Assembly: GCA_015487555.1 (NCBI GenBank)
Contig: WFPK01000109.1
Span: 1 to 41,099 of the forward strand
Origin: Phycisphaerales bacterium
Lineage (GTDB): Bacteria; Planctomycetota; Phycisphaerae; Phycisphaerales; UBA1924
Direction of reading: 5' to 3'
DNA: 41,099 bases
The stretch's first letter is position 1. Each line of letters starts with the position of its first letter. The notes beneath the pieces were generated by a model. It was not told the origin of the DNA. It was given only the letters and a program-made list of their open reading frames with translations, and did not search any database. Both the position numbers and the translations under genes were made by a program. Below are positions 16,314 to 22,676 of the stretch, in pieces.

Positions 16314-16395
16314 GAAGGGACGAGCCACTTGGCACTCGGGATTGGGGCGATTGTCCGTCTTCCCCCGTGGCTCGTGGCAAATGGCTCGTCCCTTC
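16314..16395 (+). repeat. Large inverted repeat with a competing alternative stem
   Basis: A perfect 14-bp inverted repeat (GAAGGGACGAGCCA at 16314-16327; its complement at 16382-16395) encloses 54 bases. The left arm can instead pair with a nearer copy: CGAGCCAC at 16321-16328 with GTGGCTCG at 16367-16374. The two pairings exclude each other. It lies between rpmG and tRNA-Trp and ends four bases before the tRNA, so it may terminate, process or attenuate the transcript. Confidence 0.75.
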
Positions 16396-16398
16396 ATT

Positions 16399-16472
16399 AC
16401 GGCAGTAGCTCAGCCTGGTAGAGCATTGGATTCCAAATCCAACGGTCGTAGGTTCGAATCCTTCCTGCCGTG
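16399..16472 (+). tRNA. tRNA-Trp (anticodon CCA)
   Basis: Cloverleaf with acceptor ACGGCAG/CTGCCGT, D-stem GCTC/GAGC, anticodon stem TTGGA/TCCAA with loop TTCCAAA giving anticodon CCA, T-stem GTAGG/CCTTC (one T-T mismatch), discriminator G. CCA is not encoded. tRNA-Trp before secE is a common arrangement. Confidence 0.95.
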
Positions 16473-16611
16473 TTTATTCCCCGTTCGATACGATCCCTGA
16501 GCGGATCACAGAACGGATCGCCCGTGTGTCGATCGCCTTTGGGCCTGAAGACTGACCATCCTCAGCCCAATCTTGAACGATCACACCTCCAGCCGAGAGG
16601 TTTTGAAAACC

Positions 16612-17316
16612 ATGTCGTTCGGGATATACAAACAAGGACAGGGCTATTGGGTGCGGGCGATGACCGCTGCTTTTGTCGGTGTGCTGATTATCTCCGCTGC
16701 CGCTTGGGGATGGGAAGAAGCCGGTGCAGTTCGTCTGCCCGCTCGCGCCTGGACTTTCGCCATCAACAGCGTGCAAGGACAAGTCGCCCCGGGCGATACC
16801 GTTGACCTTCTCATTTATGACGAAACATCGTCCGATGGGACAGAATCAACCCGAAGCCTTGGCACCGCCATTGTCCAAGAGTTCACCCCCGGCAAAGGAT
16901 CGGCAGCGACAATCGTCGTGGGCAACTTCTCAGACAACGAAGTTCGTGACCGGGGTGGCGAAACAATCCAGATCCTGGCAGGACCCCAGGACTCGCCAAC
17001 GCTCACTGCGCAGGTCAGATCACCCAGACCAACCCCGATCTTCCCCGTCGAGTATCTCCAGTCCGCCACGGCCGGCGGGATCATGCTCATCGGGGCAATC
17101 TGCCTGTACATCTTTGTCGGAATCAAAAAGGGCACCGTCGAGTTCCTCATCGCCACCGATGGCGAGATGAAAAAGGTCAACTGGACGACCTACCGCGAGG
17201 TCAAAGGCTCAACCATTGTCGTGATCGTGGCCACCTTCCTCATCGCCGGGTTCCTCTTCGGGGTTGATACCATCTTCGCTGAGATATTCTCCGCCATCGG
17301 CGTCCTCGAAAAATAA
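16612..17316 (+). CDS. secE: Preprotein translocase subunit SecE, with an enlarged external loop
   Basis: A 234-residue membrane protein. The C-terminal third is classical SecE: the amphipathic helix with GEMKKVNWTTYREVKG (about 187-202) and the last membrane helix. Two more membrane helices lie at about 18-34 and 153-175, giving three in all as in E. coli. Between the first and second helices is a loop of about 115 residues with beta-rich sequence (NSVQGQVAPGDTVDLLIYDE, then IVVGNF), far larger than in E. coli; by the usual SecE topology it would face the outside of the inner membrane. SecE clamps SecY in the translocon. The ATG at 16612 follows GAGAGG at longer than ideal spacing; an in-frame TTG at 16573 is less likely. 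nusG follows in the same transcript. Confidence 0.9.
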   Translation: MSFGIYKQGQGYWVRAMTAAFVGVLIISAAAWGWEEAGAVRLPARAWTFAINSVQGQVAPGDTVDLLIYDETSSDGTESTRSLGTAIVQEFTPGKGSAATIVVGNFSDNEVRDRGGETIQILAGPQDSPTLTAQVRSPRPTPIFPVEYLQSATAGGIMLIGAICLYIFVGIKKGTVEFLIATDGEMKKVNWTTYREVKGSTIVVIVATFLIAGFLFGVDTIFAEIFSAIGVLEK

Positions 17317-17398
17317 CACAGGCTGGCACATGAGCACCACGCACGACCAAACAGACCATACCGCCCAAGAAGGCACTCTCGAGAGGAGCGCAGCTCAC

Positions 17399-18112
17399 AT
17401 GGACGAACACACACAACATACACCAGAGCAGCAAGACCCACAAGTCAGTGAGCCCAACGCCCAGGCGGCCGAGCAAGAAGCCATCGCTGAAGACCAGGCC
17501 AAGCCCGACTCAACCATCGAAGGCATGATCGGACACGACGAGCCACTCGTCCAAGACGGCATGCAGTGGTTCGTCCTCCGCGTCGCATCGAACAAAGAAA
17601 ACTCGGTCCAGAACACCCTCCTGCGCAAAATCCAGATCGAGAACATGACCCACCTCGTGGGACGAATCCTTGTCCCCACCGAAAAAATCAAAACAATCAA
17701 AGGCGGCAAGGCCAAGATCAAAGAGGAAAAACTCTACGCCGGGTATGTCTTCGTCGAGATGCGCCTCGAAGAGGACGGGCGAATCCCCCAAGACATCTTC
17801 TTCCTCATCAAAGAAACCACAGGCGTGGGCGACTTCATCGGCACCGCTGGTCGTCCAACCCCGATGGCCATGCACGAAGCCGAGAAGATGCTCCTCGATT
17901 CGCGCAAGCCCGAAGACGAACCAACGATCAAGCTCTCCTTCGAGCCCGGTGAAGCCGTGGTCATCCGCGAGGGCGCCTTCGAGAACTACGAAGGCACCGT
18001 CGACGAGCTCTTCCCCGAGAAGGGCATCGTCCGCGTCCTGGTCTCGATCTTCGGCCGCCAGGCCCCCGTCGATCTCGAAGAATGGCAGATCTCCAAAGCT
18101 GAGGACAGCTAA
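17399..18112 (+). CDS. nusG: Transcription termination/antitermination factor NusG
   Basis: About 237 residues. The NGN domain begins at MQWFVLRVASNKE and continues through GYVFVEM and the VGDFIG region; a KOW domain follows (FEPGEAVVIREGAFENYEGTV to the end). NusG binds RNA polymerase and links it to Rho or the ribosome. It carries an acidic, low-complexity N-terminal extension of 50 or more residues. The start is uncertain: the ATG at 17399 has GAGAGGAG ten bases upstream and is preferred; an in-frame ATG at 17330 would add 23 residues but has a poor ribosome site. It lies just after secE and is followed by a strong terminator at 18145, so rplK-rplA are not continued from here. Confidence 0.93.
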   Translation: MDEHTQHTPEQQDPQVSEPNAQAAEQEAIAEDQAKPDSTIEGMIGHDEPLVQDGMQWFVLRVASNKENSVQNTLLRKIQIENMTHLVGRILVPTEKIKTIKGGKAKIKEEKLYAGYVFVEMRLEEDGRIPQDIFFLIKETTGVGDFIGTAGRPTPMAMHEAEKMLLDSRKPEDEPTIKLSFEPGEAVVIREGAFENYEGTVDELFPEKGIVRVLVSIFGRQAPVDLEEWQISKAEDS

Positions 18113-18144
18113 AAGCCCATCAATGAATCGAAAGGCGAATCCAG

Positions 18145-18172
18145 AAACCTCGCTCACTTGAGCGAGGTTTTT
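18145..18172 (+). terminator. Rho-independent terminator after nusG
   Basis: A perfect 11-bp stem (AAACCTCGCTC at 18145-18155 with its complement at 18160-18170), 4-base loop ACTT, and five T at the end. It closes the secE-nusG unit. Confidence 0.93.
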
Positions 18173-18208
18173 CTATACTGATACTCCATTTGGAGCTGAG
18201 GATATGCG

Positions 18209-18607
18209 ATGAGTAAAACAGTCAAGCTTGGAAGCCCGGCCCGGGTGTGGGGCATTATGTTTCGGCCGATGCTGATCTCGCTGGCCATCTTACAGGTGTG
18301 GCTGTTTGGTGTGTACATGTTTGTCGGAACCGAGAAGGGGCTTGATTGGCTGATCGATCACCTGTATACCGGGGGCTCGTTATTTTTGATATTGCCGATA
18401 ATACTGTTCCCGATGTACAGCTTTGTTCTTGCTTCTCGGGCGAAGCGGTATCAGAAACGATTCAAGCAACGCCGGGGATTGGTTTGCTTTGTATGCGACT
18501 ATGACATGCTCGAAGGCCAGCACACCTGCCCAGAGTGTGGTTCAAAGTGGGAGCCTGAAAGACTGGGCAAGGGTTGGAAGAAGATGATGAGAGAGGCATC
18601 GGACTAA
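18209..18607 (+). CDS. Small membrane protein with C-terminal zinc ribbon
   Basis: A 132-residue protein with two hydrophobic helices (about 15-40 and 55-76), a basic stretch (SRAKRYQKRFKQRRG) that should be cytoplasmic, and a C-terminal four-Cys ribbon CFVCDYDMLEGQHTCPECGS. This C-x2-C ... CPECG ribbon after two helices recurs in planctomycete membrane proteins of unknown role. GAGG lies upstream of the ATG at 18209. Its stop codon overlaps the stop of the convergent peptidase gene (CTAA at 18604-18607). The function is unknown. Confidence 0.7.
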   Translation: MSKTVKLGSPARVWGIMFRPMLISLAILQVWLFGVYMFVGTEKGLDWLIDHLYTGGSLFLILPIILFPMYSFVLASRAKRYQKRFKQRRGLVCFVCDYDMLEGQHTCPECGSKWEPERLGKGWKKMMREASD

Positions 18608-19860
18608 CGATCAAGCACAAACCGCGTATCGGCCCAGAGCTTCTCCACCCGCTGCACAAACCCGGGCGAGCTTGGCAGGTCTATGCCGCACCCGACCAAT
18701 AAATCCACCATCCCCGCATAATCATCGAGCCCGACAAACTCGCATCCGACCCTTGGCGTCCCCTCATGCGTCCCCGCCTGGGCCTCAGCGAGCCCGGCCA
18801 TGTTGTGATAGTTGCCCAGAGGCAAACACACGCAGGTCGAACAGTATCCGTAAGCGCAGTAGACCGAAGCCTCGCACGCGCCCCCAGCCATGAGTTTGCG
18901 CTGCCATTTCCACTTGGGCATCTCGCTGATCTTTTGCGAAGCCGTCGGCAAAGCAGGCCCGCCCGCGATCCGCTCAGCAACCTTGGCCACCGCCCCGGTG
19001 AGCTCGGGCGAGAAGATCGAGATTCGATCGCCGACGCGCACGATCGGGCCGCCATGGATCGGCGAGTCGGGGAAGGCCCGCGAGTTCTCGAGCGCAATGA
19101 TCCGCGAACCCTTGGGCATAAACCCGTCTCTGCTTGCCCCAATCGCCCCGATGAACCCAACTTCTTCTGCGCGGGTAAAGAGCACGCGGATATCGCCGAT
19201 CTCGGTGCCGTCGGCTTTGAGTTGTGCCAGCTCATCAATCGCCGACAGCGCCGCTGCGACAGCTGCCAGATCATCGCACGCGTTGGTATGGATGATCCCG
19301 CCGAACTCATCCTCGACGATCTTGGCGTCGGGCAGGTCCCATGTCCCGATCGTGCCAGCTTCGATCTCGGCAGCCTGATCGAGTGTGCAGGCATACCGCT
19401 TGAAGGGCTTGCACGATTCGGCTTCGCCTTTGTCGTTGGTGGCTTTGATCTCTTCGCCGATGGTGCCCATGGTGAAGCAGGTGTCCGAGCAATGAACCCG
19501 CACGCGGGCGTCGGGGAAGTAGTCGGCCATCACCCCGCCCCGAAACGAGAGAACGAGCTGGGTTTCAGAGATGACTTCCTCGACGACAAAGCCCGGGTGA
19601 TCGAGGTGTGCGGTGAAGTAGATCGGGTGGTCGGATTCGGGGATGCCGACGATTCGGATTTCAAAGTTGCCGTGGGGATCGGTGTGCTTGGAGAGATTCG
19701 GGCGAGCTGCAAGCCAGGCGTCGATCCACGCAATAACCCGTTGTTCCTTGCCCGCTGCGGTGGGAATCTGGGTGACTTCGAGGAGCCATTGCTGATGGGC
19801 CTGACGCCGATCGGCAGCGATTTCATGGGTGGTGGACGCCGATTCGGTTGCTTCGCTCAT
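18604..19860 (-). CDS. M42-like metallo-aminopeptidase
   Basis: A 418-residue cytosolic protein without a signal peptide. The pattern of a two-metal aminopeptidase (clan MH, closest to M42) is visible: YFTAHLDHPGFVV (metal His and Asp), NACDDLAAVAAA (bridging Asp), FTRAEEVGFIGA (catalytic and metal Glu), ALENSRAFPDSP, and GNYHNM near the C-terminus (last metal His). It would trim N-terminal residues from peptides. M20 and M28 are the alternatives, but the EEVG motif favours M42. The ATG at 19860 is chosen over a TTG at 19866; TAGGA lies nine bases upstream. It is divergent from the ferredoxin gene and overlaps the zinc-ribbon gene tail to tail by four bases. Confidence 0.78.
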   Translation of the reverse strand: MSEATESASTTHEIAADRRQAHQQWLLEVTQIPTAAGKEQRVIAWIDAWLAARPNLSKHTDPHGNFEIRIVGIPESDHPIYFTAHLDHPGFVVEEVISETQLVLSFRGGVMADYFPDARVRVHCSDTCFTMGTIGEEIKATNDKGEAESCKPFKRYACTLDQAAEIEAGTIGTWDLPDAKIVEDEFGGIIHTNACDDLAAVAAALSAIDELAQLKADGTEIGDIRVLFTRAEEVGFIGAIGASRDGFMPKGSRIIALENSRAFPDSPIHGGPIVRVGDRISIFSPELTGAVAKVAERIAGGPALPTASQKISEMPKWKWQRKLMAGGACEASVYCAYGYCSTCVCLPLGNYHNMAGLAEAQAGTHEGTPRVGCEFVGLDDYAGMVDLLVGCGIDLPSSPGFVQRVEKLWADTRFVLDR

Positions 19861-19904
19861 GCCCAAATCCTACGCCCGCGGGGTGTGAAGGCCCTCATTT
19901 TCGA

Positions 19905-19919
19905 TGAGAATGATTCTCG
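19905..19919. promoter_or_regulatory. Fur-box-like palindrome
   Basis: TGAGAAT-G-ATTCTCG is a 7-1-7 inverted repeat, perfect over six of seven pairs, close to the Fur family 7-1-7 core TGATAATNATTATCA. It lies between the divergent peptidase (start 19860) and ferredoxin (start 20027) genes. Confidence 0.45.
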
Positions 19920-19961
19920 ACTGCCGATCGGGTTGTCAGCGACTACGATACAGATAACGCT

Positions 19962-19977
19962 ATGACGCTCGCGTCAT
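19962..19977. promoter_or_regulatory. Perfect palindrome upstream of the ferredoxin gene
   Basis: ATGACGC-TC-GCGTCAT, 7-bp arms with a 2-base centre, ending 49 bases before the ferredoxin ATG. The short spacing suits a dimeric regulator better than an RNA hairpin. The regulator is unknown. Confidence 0.4.
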
Positions 19978-20026
19978 GCTGTTGAGCGGGATTTTCGATC
20001 CGGTTTTCGAGCATAAGGATACCACC

Positions 20027-20287
20027 ATGACCCACATCATCGCCGAGCCATGTATCAAGACCAAGGACACCGCCTGTGTCGATTCATGCCCAGTGGACTG
20101 CATCCACCCGACCAAAGACGAGCCGGACTTCGAGTCCTCCGAGATGCTCTACATCGACCCCGACACCTGCATCGACTGCGGCTTATGCGTCGACGAATGC
20201 CCCGTCCAAGCCATCTTCCAAGACGAAGACCTCCCCGATGAATGGAGCAGGTTCGTGCAGATCAATATTGATTACTACAACAAGTAA
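20027..20287 (+). CDS. fdxA: 7Fe-type ferredoxin (3Fe-4S and 4Fe-4S)
   Basis: An 86-residue electron carrier. The first cluster motif is C9-x7-C17-x3-CP (CIKTKDTACVDSCPVDC), as in ferredoxins of the FdxA type with a 3Fe-4S centre. The second is CIDCGLCVDECPV, binding a 4Fe-4S centre. The acidic C-terminus (FQDEDLPDEW) fits the family. The ATG at 20027 has AAGGA seven bases upstream. It is a single-gene unit; two palindromes upstream suggest regulation, possibly by iron or redox state. Confidence 0.9.
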   Translation: MTHIIAEPCIKTKDTACVDSCPVDCIHPTKDEPDFESSEMLYIDPDTCIDCGLCVDECPVQAIFQDEDLPDEWSRFVQINIDYYNK

Positions 20288-20384
20288 GCGACTTTGTTCC
20301 CTCGCTGCAGCTGTGGAGAGTTGGTACACACAGCGATCTTCCTCGTTGCCAATTGCCCACTCCTTACTGCCTCTCGATGCGTAT

Positions 20385-20414
20385 AAAAACACGGGCGTTT
20401 CCACCCGCGCTTTT
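20385..20414 (-). terminator. Terminator for the minus-strand hypothetical gene
   Basis: On the minus strand an 11-bp stem with two G-T wobbles (AAAAGCGCGGG with CCCGTGTTTTT) closes an 8-base loop and runs into T. It begins 23 bases past the stop at 20437. Confidence 0.65.
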
Positions 20415-20436
20415 CCCTCTCAAGATTGACATGCAC

Positions 20437-21150
20437 TCACGCAGCTTCGGAGAACCCGTCGTCGAAGTCGGAGTCGAGATCGAAGTCGTCGCCCACCTCG
20501 TCAGCGAGATCGTCCTCGCCGAAAGCCGCCTCGAAGGCTTCGAGTGCTTCATCGGTGAGCTCTTCTTCGGTCTTTGGGCCGACCTTCTTGCCAGTAGAAA
20601 TAGCCGATTCATCCTTGATATCAGAATCCGTAAACCGCTCGGCCCACCGATCAGGACGCACATTGGCAGGCGAATCAGAGCGTTCGAGCCAATCCTCCGC
20701 CGACGGCAGGTTCAGCTCCGTCGGCATCGTCTTGCGATAACCCAGAAGCCGAATCACCTCGAGCACATCGGTCCAGGTTGGGAACATCCGGTCGTTGCCC
20801 TTCTTGAAAGCGTCGATGGCCATCAGGAACAGGAACTGCTCGGTGGTCATCTCGCCTTCTTCTGCCGACTTGGTGAACTCAGAGAGCCGCCGACCGCGCC
20901 CGCGTTTGCGTTCGAGCCCGGTGTGCCCAGTGCCCGCAGGGGTTGTTGGGTCGGTTGGCTTTGGGTTGGCTGAAGTATCGGGGACGAGGGTCGTCTTGCG
21001 GCTCTTTCGCGGGTCGACTTCTTTGCGCGCACGCGGATCGAGCCCGAGTCGGCGGTCGACGACCGTGCCCGGCGGGGGAGTACCCTCGCCAGTTTTCCTA
21101 CGATTGCTCTTCTTTGGGTTTTCCCGACGATCTGGTCCGTTGTAAGCCAT
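20437..21150 (-). CDS. Hypothetical protein with basic N-terminus and acidic C-terminus
   Basis: A 237-residue soluble protein of unknown function. The first 90 residues are basic and disordered-looking (NPKKSNRRKTGEG, ERKRGRGRR). The centre holds a compact segment (FLFLMAIDAFKKGNDRMFPT, then WTDVLEVIRLLGYRKT) that looks folded. The last 50 residues are strongly acidic (AAFGEDDLADEVGDDFDLDS). The start at 21150 has GGAGGA eight bases upstream. It follows the acidic gene at 21199-21534 by 48 bases on the same strand, and the two are probably cotranscribed. The central segment seems familiar from other planctomycete hypotheticals, but I cannot name a family. Confidence 0.65.
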   Translation of the reverse strand: MAYNGPDRRENPKKSNRRKTGEGTPPPGTVVDRRLGLDPRARKEVDPRKSRKTTLVPDTSANPKPTDPTTPAGTGHTGLERKRGRGRRLSEFTKSAEEGEMTTEQFLFLMAIDAFKKGNDRMFPTWTDVLEVIRLLGYRKTMPTELNLPSAEDWLERSDSPANVRPDRWAERFTDSDIKDESAISTGKKVGPKTEEELTDEALEAFEAAFGEDDLADEVGDDFDLDSDFDDGFSEAA

Positions 21151-21198
21151 CAGGCGATTCCTCCGATAGGAACGCCGGGCTCTTCACAAACTCAGCGT

Positions 21199-21534
21199 TC
21201 AGAGCTCTTCATCGTCATCTTCATCATCAGAATCCGCCAGCATATCGTCATCGTCATCATCCTCGTCGTCGTAATCGTCCTCGATGTCGTCATCGTCATC
21301 ATCCTCATCTTCGAGGAAATAGGCCTCATCGTCATCGAGGTCGTCGCCGAAGGCGCACAGGGGAGTAGGAGCGAATGAATCGCTGGAATGATCGGACCAC
21401 CAAGGCGTTTCATTGGCCTCGCCCTCTTGATCGCTATCGGGCGTGAGGATCGCCGTGCCGCTACCGATACCCAATGGATTGGGAGTCAGCTCATGTTCAT
21501 ACAGATCACCATCAGGATACTGAAGATGTGCCAT
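21199..21534 (-). CDS. Very acidic hypothetical protein
   Basis: A 111-residue protein. The N-terminal half has ordinary composition (MAHLQYPDGDLYEHELTPNP, TPWWSDHSSDS); the C-terminal half is almost all Asp and Glu (FLEDEDDDDDDIEDDYDDED). It may bind basic protein or cations, but the sequence shows no domain. The start at 21534 has GGAGGT nine bases upstream, which supports a real gene. An open frame extends upstream to 21657 without a better start. It is the first gene of a probable two-gene unit with the 237-residue protein. Confidence 0.65.
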   Translation of the reverse strand: MAHLQYPDGDLYEHELTPNPLGIGSGTAILTPDSDQEGEANETPWWSDHSSDSFAPTPLCAFGDDLDDDEAYFLEDEDDDDDDIEDDYDDEDDDDDDMLADSDDEDDDEEL

Positions 21535-21768
21535 TGTATTCGTACCTCCATGGTCTAGGTTCGGCGTGTGCATGCCGAGGTTTTTATATGCTGTGTGTTC
21601 CACTGTTTCCGATCGACGGATCAAAAAAATGGCCGATGCGCGTACGGTACCACTCAAAATCCCTGTGTCAATCCCTGATTACCTCTGATTGTCCCCGATT
21701 ATTTGAGATCAACATGGTTTTCTTGACAGGCAGGTCTGGGCGGGTTGAGGGCCGTACACTCTCGGGTC

Positions 21769-22302
21769 ATGCCTACCCCCCCACCAACGAGTTTCAACCC
21801 CCTCGCCGGGCTCGCCGCCGTTGTTTTCCCCGGTGCCGGGCACCTGGTGCTTGGACAATACAAGCGTGCCCTCTTCGCTGCGATCGGGGTGATGGGGCTC
21901 TTCTTTTTCGGACTTTTGATCGGGGGGATCGACGCGATCGACAGCTCCCAAGACCGCGTCTGGTTCTTCGGCCAGGCCCTCGTGGGCCCATCGACCTTCA
22001 TCGTCGATACCATCCACCAGAATCAGTTCAAAGCCTACGACCTCGGCACCGGACTCCTCCGCAGCGGCGAGCCCGGCGAACAACGCATCAACGACGGCTC
22101 ACGGTTCATCTGGGAGCCTCTGACCTACGAAGAGATCGAACTGGGACTTGGCCCACCAAATACCCCCGGACTCGGCAGGCTCAACGAGATCGCCATGCTC
22201 TCGATCGTTCTCGCCGGAATGCTCAACCTCATCATCTTCCTCGATGCCCTGATGCCCAACCCAGACCATACGCCATCACCCAAACCCGGGGGGGGCTCAT
22301 GA
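21769..22302 (+). CDS. Small integral membrane protein, unknown function
   Basis: A 177-residue protein. Three hydrophobic helices are visible: about 10-24 (GLAAVVFPGAGHLVLGQ, a motif of TM2-like/DUF6677-type proteins where GxGHxxxGQ recurs), 36-54, and 142-160. Between the second and third is a loop of about 90 residues that may carry the function. The start at 21769 is taken because MPTPPP precedes the first helix; no clear ribosome site is seen. Its TGA overlaps the ATG of the next gene (ATGA at 22299-22302), so the two are coupled. Confidence 0.65.
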   Translation: MPTPPPTSFNPLAGLAAVVFPGAGHLVLGQYKRALFAAIGVMGLFFFGLLIGGIDAIDSSQDRVWFFGQALVGPSTFIVDTIHQNQFKAYDLGTGLLRSGEPGEQRINDGSRFIWEPLTYEEIELGLGPPNTPGLGRLNEIAMLSIVLAGMLNLIIFLDALMPNPDHTPSPKPGGGS

Positions 22303-22550
22303 TGACCTTGGCCTACACCCCATTTATTGACGCCCTGGGCATCCATGACCACTGGTATTTGCTCATCGTTCCGATCTCGATTTTTCTGGCTATCGGATAC
22401 AAATCTGTCCGGTGCTCGGACATGAACCGGTTTTTCCGCGAAGTCGTCATCTTCACGATCCAGATCCTCGGCGGGCTCTTGCTCCTGGCGATCGCCTTCA
22501 CAGCCGTCATCGTCGTGCTCTTGCCTTTGCTCGCACCAATGCCAGGATGA
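22299..22550 (+). CDS. Small two-helix membrane protein coupled to the preceding gene
   Basis: An 83-residue protein, MMTLAYTPFIDALGIHDHWY onward, with membrane helices at about 20-36 and 52-78 and a short basic loop (YKSVRCSDMNRFFR). It starts inside the stop of the preceding gene (ATGA), a mark of translational coupling, and probably works with that membrane protein. No family is recognised. Confidence 0.65.
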   Translation: MMTLAYTPFIDALGIHDHWYLLIVPISIFLAIGYKSVRCSDMNRFFREVVIFTIQILGGLLLLAIAFTAVIVVLLPLLAPMPG

Positions 22551-22676
22551 ACACAAGATGAACACGGGATGAGCAAAAAAACCAGGCTCGCAACTCAACA
22601 ACGCATGCCCACGCCCCACAACACCTCGGCCTCACCTCGGCCTCACCGAACTCACCCCACCCCACAAGCATCCCTG

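Noticed and set aside
18766..19965. Open frame of about 400 codons on the plus strand.
   Set aside because: Antisense to the M42-like peptidase, whose metal-binding motifs are clear.
21723..21760. TTGACA (21723) with TACACT (21755) as promoter of the membrane protein gene.
   Set aside because: The spacing of 26 bases is too long for a sigma-70 promoter.
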